Origin: CAIWHR01 sp963836265 | GTDB lineage: Bacteria > Pseudomonadota > Gammaproteobacteria > Burkholderiales > Casimicrobiaceae | DNA: 64,000 nucleotides | Reading direction: 5' to 3' | NCBI GenBank assembly: GCA_963836265.1 | Contig: CAWIIO010000006.1 | Coordinates: 310,001-374,000, forward strand | Part shown: positions 39,303 through 47,501 of the stretch, one piece after another | Numbering within the stretch: the first letter of the stretch is position 1 | How the letters are laid out: every line of letters starts with the position of its first letter | The notes under the pieces: generated by a model | Seen by the model: only the letters and a program-made list of their open reading frames with translations | Databases searched by the model: none | Told to the model about the DNA's origin: nothing | Program-made: the position numbers and the translations under genes

Positions 39303-40112
39303 ATGACTCAGCAGACATCCGCAGTGCAATTCAGCAGCAGCGCTCCGGAGAACTACGAGAAATACTTCGTGCCCGCCATCGCCGCGCCCATCGCCGCGGA
39401 CCTCCTGGAAGCTGCGTCGATACAACCTGGCGAACGGGTGCTCGACGTGGCGTGTGGCACCGGGGTCGTGACTCGACTGGCGGCCGAGCGGGCGGGTAGT
39501 GGGGGGCAGGTGACCGGCCTGGACGTGAGCCCCGCCATGCTGGCGGTGGCGCGGCCACGCACTCCGACCGGAACGCCGATGGACTGGTATGAGGCCAGCG
39601 CCGATGCGATGCCGCTTGCCGTCGGCGGCTTCGACGTCGTGTTGTGTCAGATGGGATTGCAGTTCATGGCCAACAAGCGGCAGGCGCTGGCGGAGATGCA
39701 CCGGGTTTTGCGGCCCGGTGGTCGCATTGTTCTGAACTTGCCCGGACCAACCCCGGCATTTTTCTCGGACTTCGCTCAGGCTCTCGCCCGGCACATCGAC
39801 CCCAAGGCCGCCGGCTTCGTCCACGTTGTCTTCTCACTCCACGACGAAGAGGAATTGCGCTCGCTTATGAGCGCCGCCGGCTTCGAGGATGTGAAGATCG
39901 CGAAGGTCAAGAAAACGCTCCGGCTGCCGTCGCCACATGAGTTTGTATGGCAGTACGTGCACAGCACACCTTTGAGGGAACTGGTAAGCCCCGTCGGTGA
40001 CGCGCAGCGTGCCGCTCTGGCTGACGATGTGGCACAACGCTGGCAAGAGGCGGTCGCCGACGGTGTCTTGACGCTCGACGTCGCCATGACCACCGTGACG
40101 GCCCGGGCTTGA
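39303..40112 (+). CDS. Class I SAM-dependent methyltransferase, UbiE-like
   Basis: 269 residues. SAM motif VLDVACGTGVVTRLAAER, acidic GLDVSPAMLAVA, then ADAMPLAVGGFDVVLCQMGL and VLRPGGRIVLNLPG. The C-terminal third is typical of small-molecule methyltransferases in this group. AGGAGG lies 5-10 bases before the ATG. It is unrelated in detail to the methyltransferase at 38070. Substrate unknown. Confidence 0.85.
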   Translation: MTQQTSAVQFSSSAPENYEKYFVPAIAAPIAADLLEAASIQPGERVLDVACGTGVVTRLAAERAGSGGQVTGLDVSPAMLAVARPRTPTGTPMDWYEASADAMPLAVGGFDVVLCQMGLQFMANKRQALAEMHRVLRPGGRIVLNLPGPTPAFFSDFAQALARHIDPKAAGFVHVVFSLHDEEELRSLMSAAGFEDVKIAKVKKTLRLPSPHEFVWQYVHSTPLRELVSPVGDAQRAALADDVAQRWQEAVADGVLTLDVAMTTVTARA

Positions 40113-40440
40113 CCATCCGTTCGGGCTCGACGGGCGACGCGGTAGCCGAGCGTCCGCTTGCGAAGTTCGCTCATGTCCTTGCTCCTCGTTCGTACCGGAC
40201 GATTTCCGTGCGCGCCTCGGATGAGAACGTCTAAAGATCGTCGAGTCTTCGGGGTCCGCAATCCGTTCTCCAGGCTGCTTAGTTAGTTAGCCTCGGCGAT
40301 ATGCTTCGCACGGAGCACCTCACGGCAGCATTGGCGACACAGATCATGTCGAGGTTCGCAAAGGCAATGTCCCACTCGAGACACTTTGCTCTTGTGCTAT
40401 TGTTCCGCCTTGCCGTTTAAGCAGCTGAAAGGAGGAGGGG
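40113..40440. other. Spacer, nothing recognised
   Basis: About 330 bp between the UbiE-like gene and a small exported protein gene. Short ORFs only. A strong ribosome-binding site (aaaggaggagg) at its right end belongs to the next gene. Confidence 0.4.
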
Positions 40441-40896
40441 ATGAGAGCGCCAGTAGCGAAGGGATTGCTGGTGTTGATGTTCTGCGTGGCTTCCGCTGCG
40501 ACACCGACGCGCGCATTGGCAAGCGAGTGGCCGATGACTCCCGGGGACTTCTGGGAGGTGACCGGCGTCCATCTCAAGGACGGAGGAGCGCTCGCTTACG
40601 CGAATTTCCTGGCCACCGAATGGAAAGCCGACCAGGAGTTCGCCAAGTCCAAAGGCTGGATCAAGGGCTACATGGTCCTGAGCAACGCTTACCCGCGCAA
40701 GGGCGAGCCGGATCTCTACCTGATCGCCATCTCGGAGCGCCTCCCCAGCGGGCCAGAGGGAGAGAAACGCGACGACGAGTACACGGCTTGGAAGAAGAAG
40801 ACCCAAGCGCAAATGCAGAAGGAGTCGGGCAACCGCCTCGAGATCCGCGACATCGAAAGCAACATGCTGCTTCAGGAGCTCAAGTTTCGCAAGTGA
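40441..40896 (+). CDS. Small exported protein of unknown function
   Basis: 151 residues: signal peptide ending RALAS, then a compact domain rich in Trp, Tyr and Lys (GDFWEVTGVHLKDGGALAYA, GWIKGYMVLSN, DLYLIAISERLPS). No cysteines in the mature part. Preceded by a very strong aaaggaggagg site, so it is probably well translated. I do not recognise the family beyond similarity to uncharacterised exported proteins. Confidence 0.7.
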   Translation: MRAPVAKGLLVLMFCVASAATPTRALASEWPMTPGDFWEVTGVHLKDGGALAYANFLATEWKADQEFAKSKGWIKGYMVLSNAYPRKGEPDLYLIAISERLPSGPEGEKRDDEYTAWKKKTQAQMQKESGNRLEIRDIESNMLLQELKFRK

Positions 40897-41419
40897 AGCG
40901 CGCGGAGCTGAATGGGGCGACGGGAAAATCACCGCTCTGCTCCCGAACCAAGCGTGAGCGGATCGTGCGGCGTAGCAGAGGCAGGTCCCGGCCGGTCAGC
41001 GACCGTCGAGAAGGAACGCGAGCAGATTATCCGTCGACGGTCGCAGTTCGGCCTTGCTGCCTGTCGGGTACCGAAGAAGTGGCCGTTCGCTGGCCGCGCT
41101 GAATCGCATTTTCGCAGGTTGGAGGGGCCGACACTACTTCGCTCCGACGATCGCCGGCGTGGCGTCCACCGCACCGCTCCCGCGCACCATGTTGTTGCCC
41201 AGCGATTCCATTCCGCCGTTCCCCTGGACCACGAGACCCGCGCCGGGGCCGCTGTTGACGATCGTATTGCCGGCGAGACGGACGACGCTGTTCGAATCGG
41301 CAACTACACCGTTGTCGTTGTGCGTCAACAGGTTGTTCTGCAGGTCCGCCGATGCGAAGCCGCCGCTACGCATATAGATGGCTTGGGCAGTGGCCCCGTT
41401 TTGGACGTTCCTGATGGTA

Positions 41420-42253
41420 GAACCTATCTCAAATTCAGTTGAAAGATGAAGTTCATCGCCTACAATCGTGAATATGCAGCGATTGAGCGACGAGCATTGG
41501 GAACGGATTCGGGAGTATTTTCCCGAAGAGAACATTCCCGATGGTCGCCCTGGCCGCAAGCCTGTGCCGGCGCGCCAAGTGTTGGACGCGGTGCTGTGGA
41601 TTCTGAACACCGGCGCACAGTGGCCGATGCTTCCGCAGTGCTATCCGAACTACAAGACAGTGCATCGTCGCTTCCAGCAGTGGTGCGAACGCGAGATATT
41701 GCGCGAGATCCTTGCGAAGCTGGCCAACGACCTGCGTAACCGTGGCGAAATTGACGAGAGCGAGTGCTACATCGACGCGACGTTTGCGAGCGCGAAAGGT
41801 GGTGGTGCAGAAATCGGGCCGACACGTCGCGGCAAGGGCGTCAAGATTCTGGCTATCGTCGATCGTAACGGCCTGCCGCTGTCGGTGAGCACGCACGCAG
41901 CGAATCATCACGAGGTCACGCTGGTGCAACTCAGTTTCGACTTCTACATGCTGGAGGCGAAGCCGCAGCATCTGATCGGCGACAAAGCATATGACAGCGA
42001 TCGGTTGGACGGCGAGCTGAAGCAGCAAGGGGTGGAAATGATCGCGCCGCATCGCTCCAATCGACACCTTAAAACGCAAGACGGCCGCCGCCTGCGCCGC
42101 TACGCGCGCCGATGGATTGTCGAGAGGTATTTCGCGTGGTTGCAATGGAAACGTCGCTTGCTGGTTCGTTGGGAGTACTACACCTCAAATTTCCTCGGTT
42201 TCGTGGAGCTGGCCTCAATCACGATGCTCCTGAAACGGTTTTGAGATAGGTTC
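41420..42253 (+). mobile_element. IS5-type insertion sequence, 834 bp, complete
   Basis: Bounded by 14-bp inverted repeats GAACCTATCTCAAA at 41420-41433 and its complement at 42240-42253, with a TA duplication at 41418-41419 and 42254-42255. One transposase gene fills the element. TA duplication and GAAC-type ends fit the IS427-like part of the IS5 family. The intact ORF and ends imply recent, possibly still mobile, insertion. Confidence 0.92.
41468..42244 (+). CDS. IS5-family DDE transposase
   Basis: 258 residues. N-terminal IS5-type region (RLSDEHWERIREYFPEE, GRKPVPARQVLDAVLWIL), then DDE catalytic residues: Asp in ECYIDATFASAKG, Asp in LIGDKAYDSDRLDG, Glu in RRWIVERYFAWLQWKRRL. Full length for a single-ORF IS5 member, no frameshift. 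The stop codon lies inside the right inverted repeat. GTG at 41468 or ATG at 41474 may be the start. Confidence 0.95.
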   Translation: MNMQRLSDEHWERIREYFPEENIPDGRPGRKPVPARQVLDAVLWILNTGAQWPMLPQCYPNYKTVHRRFQQWCEREILREILAKLANDLRNRGEIDESECYIDATFASAKGGGAEIGPTRRGKGVKILAIVDRNGLPLSVSTHAANHHEVTLVQLSFDFYMLEAKPQHLIGDKAYDSDRLDGELKQQGVEMIAPHRSNRHLKTQDGRRLRRYARRWIVERYFAWLQWKRRLLVRWEYYTSNFLGFVELASITMLLKRF

Positions 42254-42693
42254 TAGTGTTCTTGACCACGAGCGCGCCATAACCCCCTCCACCGACGTCC
42301 ACGCTGATGCCCCGATTACCTCCCGAGCTGATGAGAGAATCTACGACGGTAACGTTCGTGACGCCGGAGCCCGTCACGCTCGCGTCGATGGCACGCTGTC
42401 CGAAGTTCTCGAGCGTCGTGCGGGCGACGTCGGCCTGGATGAAACCGCCGCCGGACTCGATCTTAATGTGATACGGCGAATACGCGATCACGCTGTCGGT
42501 GAGCGCGACCTTGCACCCGGTGTTCGCGACTGTATTCTGTGCTGCAGGAGCCGCGCCTCCGCGGGCGATGGCTGCGTCAACCGGGCGTGAGCAATTCGTC
42601 AGCCATCCGGGGGCGCCGTCACCTGGGAATTGTCGCCCCTCCCGTCGCCGGCGGACACGCGTCCAACGCGTCGCGCGCGGGAGTACGGCTCGC

Positions 42694-43626
42694 TCAGAGC
42701 GCGAAGAATACGACGCCGAACAAGCTGCCGAGCAGCAGCCACTTGAGGGTGTAGTAGGCAAGACGGTTCTTCGCCTTGATCCGCTTGCCGAGAAGGCGCA
42801 CTTCGTAGACGACGGAAAAGATCCGGTTGAGGAGGCCGATCTTCTCGCCTTCGACGTTCGCTGTCTGCGCGGCCCTCATCATCGTGTTGCGCGTCCAGCG
42901 ATTGACCGCGGTGACGACGCGGTTCGACAGTGGCCGCTCGACGTCGCAGAACAGGATGACCCGTGGTACGTCCGTGCGGTTCTCCGCGGTATGGATGAAC
43001 GTTTCGTCGAAGAGCACGGCCTCGCCGTCGTGCCAGACGTAGGGCTCGCCGTCGACGATGAGCCGGCAGGCGGGAGAGTTCGGGGTGATGAGCCCCAGGT
43101 GGAAGCGCAGCGATCCGGCGAACGGGTCGCGGTGCGCGCCTAGCGTGCCGCCCGCCGGAAGGAGCGCGAACAACGCCGCGTTGACGCTCGGAATCGATTG
43201 GACCAGCTTAACCGTCCGCGGGCAGAGCGCGTTCGCCGACGGCAGCGGCGCGTCGTACCACTTCACGTAGAAACGCTTCCACCCCGTCTGGAAGAAGGAG
43301 TGAAATCCGATGTCGTTGTTCTTCGCTGCGGCGCGCAGATGGCCGTCCGCGATGAGCCCCTGCGCTTCGTCGCGGATCGTCTGCCAGTTGTTCGCCAGCG
43401 GGGCGAGCTCCGGAAACCGCTCGAGGTCCGCGTAGGGGCGGTTGGGGACCGCCGAGAACGCATACATCAGAACGCTATAGGGCGCGGTCACCGTCGAGTG
43501 ATCGGAGAGCTGGCGAAAGAAGCGGTGCCGGACTCGGCCGCGGAAATGAACGTAAACCGCCGCCGCGGCATAGGCGTACAGAAGAAGGAACTTGGGAGCG
43601 AGCATGCTCGCCACAATTTCGGGCAT
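42694..43626 (-). CDS. lpxO: Lipid A 2-hydroxylase-like Fe/2-oxoglutarate dioxygenase LpxO
   Basis: 310 residues: N-terminal membrane anchor and YVHFRGRVRHRFFRQLSDHS (LpxO hallmark), aspartyl/asparaginyl beta-hydroxylase core with iron ligands HRD in LGAHRDPFAGS and distal His in FDETFIHTAENRTD, Arg for 2-oxoglutarate in VPRVILFCD. A C-terminal membrane helix follows. LpxO adds a 2-hydroxyl to a secondary acyl chain of lipid A at the inner membrane. It closes the fatty-acid synthase operon, 23 bp after the AcpS-LpxL gene, so it may act on the chain made there. Confidence 0.85.
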   Translation of the reverse strand: MPEIVASMLAPKFLLLYAYAAAAVYVHFRGRVRHRFFRQLSDHSTVTAPYSVLMYAFSAVPNRPYADLERFPELAPLANNWQTIRDEAQGLIADGHLRAAAKNNDIGFHSFFQTGWKRFYVKWYDAPLPSANALCPRTVKLVQSIPSVNAALFALLPAGGTLGAHRDPFAGSLRFHLGLITPNSPACRLIVDGEPYVWHDGEAVLFDETFIHTAENRTDVPRVILFCDVERPLSNRVVTAVNRWTRNTMMRAAQTANVEGEKIGLLNRIFSVVYEVRLLGKRIKAKNRLAYYTLKWLLLGSLFGVVFFAL

Positions 43627-43649
43627 GGGACGTGGCCGCGCCCTTCGAC

Positions 43650-44909
43650 TTAAGCTCGCTCGCCGTCACGCGGCCGCCGCGCGGCGGCCGCTCGCGGTGC
43701 AACGGACTTCCAGCGCCGGTGTACCCAGTACCATTGCTCCGGCCGCCTCAGGATCAAGCGTTCGAGCGTTTCATTATAGGCGCGCGTGTTCCTGCGGATC
43801 GCTTCGGTCGCGTCCGCGCATTCGATCGGCGAAAGCGCGGGCTCGAAGCGCAGCACGTGCCGTCCGTCCGGTTCGCGCCAGCTTGCGGCCGGCACCACCG
43901 GCGCCCCGGTCGCGAGTGCGATGATCGCGAGGCTCTTGAACGTCCATGCGGGACGGCCGAAGAAATCGACTTCGATGCCGTCCGGCGGCGCCGCGTGCTG
44001 GTCGAACGGAAACACGATCATGTCACCGGCCGCGAGGCGCTCGAGGATGAAATCGAGCGAACCGCGCTTCGGGATCACGCCGAAGCCCGCCTTGTTGAAC
44101 CGCCGGGTGAGGAACGCGTCGAGCCAGCGCGGCTTGAGCGCGCGCCGCACGAAATGAAACTGGCCGCGCCGTCCCGGGTATTGGTCGAGACCGGCGATGG
44201 TGGCGACTTCCCAGTTGCCGAAGTGGCCGGTCAGCACCAGGACGCCTTTGTTCTGCGCGAGCGCAGCGAGCAGCACATCGACGTTCTCGACGCCGATGAG
44301 CGCGGCCTGACGCGCGCGCGACATCCAGCGAAACCGGAGGAACTCGCCGGCGAGGCGCCAAAGATGGCCGTAATGCGCCTGCGCGAGGCGGATGATTTCG
44401 GCGCGCGGAACCGTTTCGCCGAAGACCCGGTCGAGATTCGCGAGAATCACGGCGCGGCGCAGCGGCAGCAGCGCGTAGATGAGCCTGCCGGCGAGCGGCA
44501 CCTCGGTCGCCATGGGCTCGGCCAGCGCGACGGCGGACGCGCTGCCGGCATCGTGCGTGAGCGACAATGCGATCCTGCCGATCCGATGGCGCGCGAGGAC
44601 GGACGCAGCGCGCGGCGTGCAGACCACCTGCGGCGCGCCGTAATTGTCGCGGGTCACGGAAAAATCCGGCGGCTCGACCTGCCAGAGCGCTGCTTCGCGC
44701 GGAAAGAGCTTGACGCACGCTTCCTTCGCGGCGAAGCGTGCGGCGAGACTTGCGGCGCGGCCGGGGCCGTCGCCGGCATGGGTGAGCTCCTCCGCGGAAA
44801 AGATCTGTGGCAGGTCGGACGCCGGCGTCTCGCGCAGGAGTCGCTCGATGCGCGCGATCGCGACCGTGTCGATGCCGCAGCGGTTCGGCGTGGCGCCGGC
44901 GTCCGTCAT
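43650..44909 (-). CDS. Fusion of AcpS-type phosphopantetheinyl transferase and LpxL-type acyltransferase
   Basis: 419 residues. Residues about 10-130 form a complete AcpS domain: GIDTVAIARIERLL with metal Asp14, RFAAKEACVKLF with Glu63, and the C-terminal LSLTHD. From about 135 the protein is an HtrB/LpxL/LpxXL late acyltransferase with catalytic HFGNWE (His229-Glu234) and later EQWYWVHRRWK. AcpS makes holo-ACP; LpxL-type enzymes move acyl chains from ACP to lipid A. I know of no standard family with this fusion. It suggests on-site priming of the ACP encoded 3.5 kb upstream in the operon. Confidence 0.88.
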   Translation of the reverse strand: MTDAGATPNRCGIDTVAIARIERLLRETPASDLPQIFSAEELTHAGDGPGRAASLAARFAAKEACVKLFPREAALWQVEPPDFSVTRDNYGAPQVVCTPRAASVLARHRIGRIALSLTHDAGSASAVALAEPMATEVPLAGRLIYALLPLRRAVILANLDRVFGETVPRAEIIRLAQAHYGHLWRLAGEFLRFRWMSRARQAALIGVENVDVLLAALAQNKGVLVLTGHFGNWEVATIAGLDQYPGRRGQFHFVRRALKPRWLDAFLTRRFNKAGFGVIPKRGSLDFILERLAAGDMIVFPFDQHAAPPDGIEVDFFGRPAWTFKSLAIIALATGAPVVPAASWREPDGRHVLRFEPALSPIECADATEAIRRNTRAYNETLERLILRRPEQWYWVHRRWKSVAPRAAAARRPRDGERA

Positions 44910-44921
44910 CCGCGACGTCTA

Positions 44922-46196
44922 CTACGGCGTGCGGACGACGATTGCCGCGTTGGTGCCGGCGAATCCTCGTGACACGATAAGCGCAACAGGGCTCGTCGGC
45001 ACCTGTGACGCCGCCGAGATGGGCAGGTCCGAGCAGTCGGGATCGCGTTCGGCAAACGTCGCGATACCGGGGACGACGCCGCGAGCCAGCGCGGCGAAGG
45101 CGAGCACCGTGTCGATGGTTCCCGCTGCGGCGAGCAGGTGGCCGAACGCCCACTTGAACGCGGTCACCGGCGGCGCCGCTGCGCCGAATACGGCACGGAT
45201 CGCCGACGCCTCCGAGGCGTCGGACTGCGGCGTGCCGTTGCCGTGCGCGACGATCATGCCGACGTCGCCGGGGTCGATCCGCGCATCGGCGAGGGCGAGC
45301 GAGATCGCGCGCGCGACGCCGTCGCCGTCCTCGCGAATGCCAAGCAGGCCCTCGCCTTCCGTGGCGCAGCCGCCTCCCAGCACGTCGCCGAGAATCGCCG
45401 CGCCGCGCGCCGCGGCCGACGCTTCGGTCTCGATGGCGAGCGCCGCCGCGCCTTCGCCGAAGAGGCTCCCGTCCCGGCGCGCATCGAACGGCCGCAGCAC
45501 GTCGCGGGCGAGCAGCCCGACGCGACCGTAGTAGAGCATCGTCTGGGGATCGATCGCGGCGTCATGGCCGACGGCGACAATTCGATCCGCTTCGCCCTGC
45601 CGCAATGCCTCCGTCGCCTCGATGACCGCGAGGGCGCCACTGATGCTGTGGTTGGTGATGCACGCGTTCGAACCCTTGAAGCCGTATTTGATGCCGATGT
45701 GGCCGAGCACGTTGTTCGGCAGCGTGCGCAAGAGCCACATCGGATTCACCGTGCTGGCGAGCTCGCGCCCGAACGTGGGCATGTCGCCGTTCGCCGCCGT
45801 CAGCAGCGGAAAAAAATCGTACTGGCTGCCGTAGGTCCCGCCGCCGGATCCCACGTACACGCCGGTGCGATCGCTCCATCCGCCGTAACCGCTCGCCCCG
45901 AGGGTCTCGCGGTGCGACACGAAACCGGAAGCGTCGATGGCGCGGCCGGCGGCGTACAGGCCGAAGAGGTCGGTGCGCCTGATGAGCTTGTGCAGCTTGC
46001 GATCGTCGACCAGGTCGCGGGGATTGAGCTCGGCCACCTCCGCCACCGCGCGTGTTGGCCATCCGTCCGCGTCCCAGGCCCCGATCGGCGCGATCGCCGA
46101 ACGTCCGGCGAGAAGGGTGTCGAGAATGGTGCCCGGATCGCGTCCCGACGCGCAGACGGCGCCGGTTCCGGTCACGACGATGCGGGGCGGGGTCAT
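44922..46196 (-). CDS. Ketosynthase-like protein with Ser in place of the active-site Cys
   Basis: 424 residues, KAS I/II fold. The nucleophile region reads ACITNHSISGALAVIEA: where FabF has TACASGA, Ser184 replaces Cys. His318 (AHGNGTPQSD), Lys348 and His353 (KWAFGHLLAAAG) are retained. Loss of Cys but not of the histidines recalls chain-length factors and decarboxylating partners of type II PKS/FAS. The gene follows the Cys-containing ketosynthase by 6 bp, so a heterodimer is likely. Its position equals that of fabF1XL in rhizobia. Confidence 0.88.
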   Translation of the reverse strand: MTPPRIVVTGTGAVCASGRDPGTILDTLLAGRSAIAPIGAWDADGWPTRAVAEVAELNPRDLVDDRKLHKLIRRTDLFGLYAAGRAIDASGFVSHRETLGASGYGGWSDRTGVYVGSGGGTYGSQYDFFPLLTAANGDMPTFGRELASTVNPMWLLRTLPNNVLGHIGIKYGFKGSNACITNHSISGALAVIEATEALRQGEADRIVAVGHDAAIDPQTMLYYGRVGLLARDVLRPFDARRDGSLFGEGAAALAIETEASAAARGAAILGDVLGGGCATEGEGLLGIREDGDGVARAISLALADARIDPGDVGMIVAHGNGTPQSDASEASAIRAVFGAAAPPVTAFKWAFGHLLAAAGTIDTVLAFAALARGVVPGIATFAERDPDCSDLPISAASQVPTSPVALIVSRGFAGTNAAIVVRTP

Positions 46197-46202
46197 GTTT
46201 CG

Positions 46203-47501
46203 CTAGCCATCGATTCGGACATCGTCCGGATGACGCAGGGCGACGCAGCTGTTCGAGCCGCCGAACCCGAATGAATTCGAGATCGCGACGCGAAGCCGCT
46301 GCGAGCGCGGCCCGCCGGTCACGATGTTGAGATCGCAATCGGGATCGGGCTCGCGCAGGTTCGCATTCACCGGCATCGTCCCGTGATGGATCGCGAGCGC
46401 GCAGATGGCGACCTCCACTGCACCGGCGGCGGCGATCAGGTGGCCCATCGAGCTCTTGGTCGAGCTCACGTTGACGCGCTTGGCGTCGGTGCCGAAGACG
46501 GCGTGGATCGCCGCACTCTCGCTGCGGTCGTTCATCGGCGTCGAGGTGCCGTGCGCGTTGATGTAATCGACGTCGTTCGGCGTCGCGCCCGCATCGGCCA
46601 GCGCTTGGCGCATCGCCTGGATCGGCCCGTCGCCGTCGGGCGGCGAGTCGGTGATCCGGTAGGAGGAAAGCGAGTTGCCGTCGCCGGCGAGCTCGGCGTA
46701 GATGCGGGCACCGCGGCGCCGCGCCGCTGTCCATTCCTCGAGCACGAGAAATCCCGCGCCTTCGCCCAGCAGGAAGCCGTTGCGCGTCGCGTCGAACGGC
46801 CGGCTCGCGCGTTGCGGCGCGTCGTTGTCGGCCGAAACCGCGGACAGCAGACAAAATCCCGCAAGGCCGATCGGGCTCACCATCGAATCGAAGCCGCCCG
46901 CAAGCGCCCAGTCGGCCGCACCGCGGCGGATCACCTTGAGGGCGGTGCCGAGCGCCTGCCCGCCCGACGCGCATGCAGTGTGGACCGAGGTTGCGTAGCC
47001 GCGAATGCCGTAGCGGCGCATGAGGAGCGAGAGCCCGGCTGTGGATTGGCTGCGGCAGAAGACCATCGGATCGGTCGCGCTCGCGTCGGTCAGCAGGCGG
47101 TGCGCATCGAGCGCGCCTTCCGGCGCACTGTGCCGATGCACGGCGGCGAGATCCTCGAAGTCGACCCCCATCATGCCGGTGCCCACCGCGCAGCACCACC
47201 GACTTGCGGTATTGGCGGTCGGCTTGACGCCGGCGTCGCGCATCGCTTGGTCGGCGGCGGCAAGCGCGAAGCGGTGCGAGCGATTCGCGAACTTGAGGAG
47301 CCTGCGATCGCCGATGGCGTCCTCGCCGAAGCCTTTCACTTCGGCGGCGATGCGCACCGGAAACCCGCTCGCGTCGAACACGCTGATCGTGGCGCCGCCG
47401 CTGCGGCCGGCAAGGAGCGCGTCCCACGTCGTCGCGACGTCGTTGCCCACCGGCGTGACGAGGCCGATGCCGGTGATCGCAACGCGCCGGCGAGATCTCA
47501 T
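46203..47501 (-). CDS. Beta-ketoacyl-ACP synthase, FabF/FabF2XL-like
   Basis: 432 residues from the ATG at 47501 (MRSRRRVAITGIGLVTPVG). Active-site triad intact: Cys177 in VHTACASGG, His317 in NAHGTSTPMND, His354 in STKSSMGHLIAAAG. It elongates acyl-ACP with malonyl-ACP. The long upstream ORF extension is antisense-like and overlaps the dehydratase gene. The start overlaps the dehydratase stop by ATGA, indicating coupled translation. Works within the dedicated synthase encoded around it. Confidence 0.92.
   Translation of the reverse strand: MRSRRRVAITGIGLVTPVGNDVATTWDALLAGRSGGATISVFDASGFPVRIAAEVKGFGEDAIGDRRLLKFANRSHRFALAAADQAMRDAGVKPTANTASRWCCAVGTGMMGVDFEDLAAVHRHSAPEGALDAHRLLTDASATDPMVFCRSQSTAGLSLLMRRYGIRGYATSVHTACASGGQALGTALKVIRRGAADWALAGGFDSMVSPIGLAGFCLLSAVSADNDAPQRASRPFDATRNGFLLGEGAGFLVLEEWTAARRRGARIYAELAGDGNSLSSYRITDSPPDGDGPIQAMRQALADAGATPNDVDYINAHGTSTPMNDRSESAAIHAVFGTDAKRVNVSSTKSSMGHLIAAAGAVEVAICALAIHHGTMPVNANLREPDPDCDLNIVTGGPRSQRLRVAISNSFGFGGSNSCVALRHPDDVRIDG

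Larger units (their letters stand above)
41134..42600 (-). pseudogene. Parallel beta-helix protein gene, split by an IS and 5'-truncated
   Basis: Joining the minus-strand sequence on both sides of the IS with one TA restores the frame through VVKNTTIRNVQNGATAQAIYM, continuing to a stop at 41134-41136. The reconstructed protein shows right-handed beta-helix rungs (NNLLTHNDNGVVADSNS, VRLAGNTIVNSGPG, VVDSLISSGGNRGISVD). Upstream of about 42600 the pattern fades and no start or signal peptide is found, so the 5' end was lost independently. Function of the intact family here is unknown. Confidence 0.8.
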
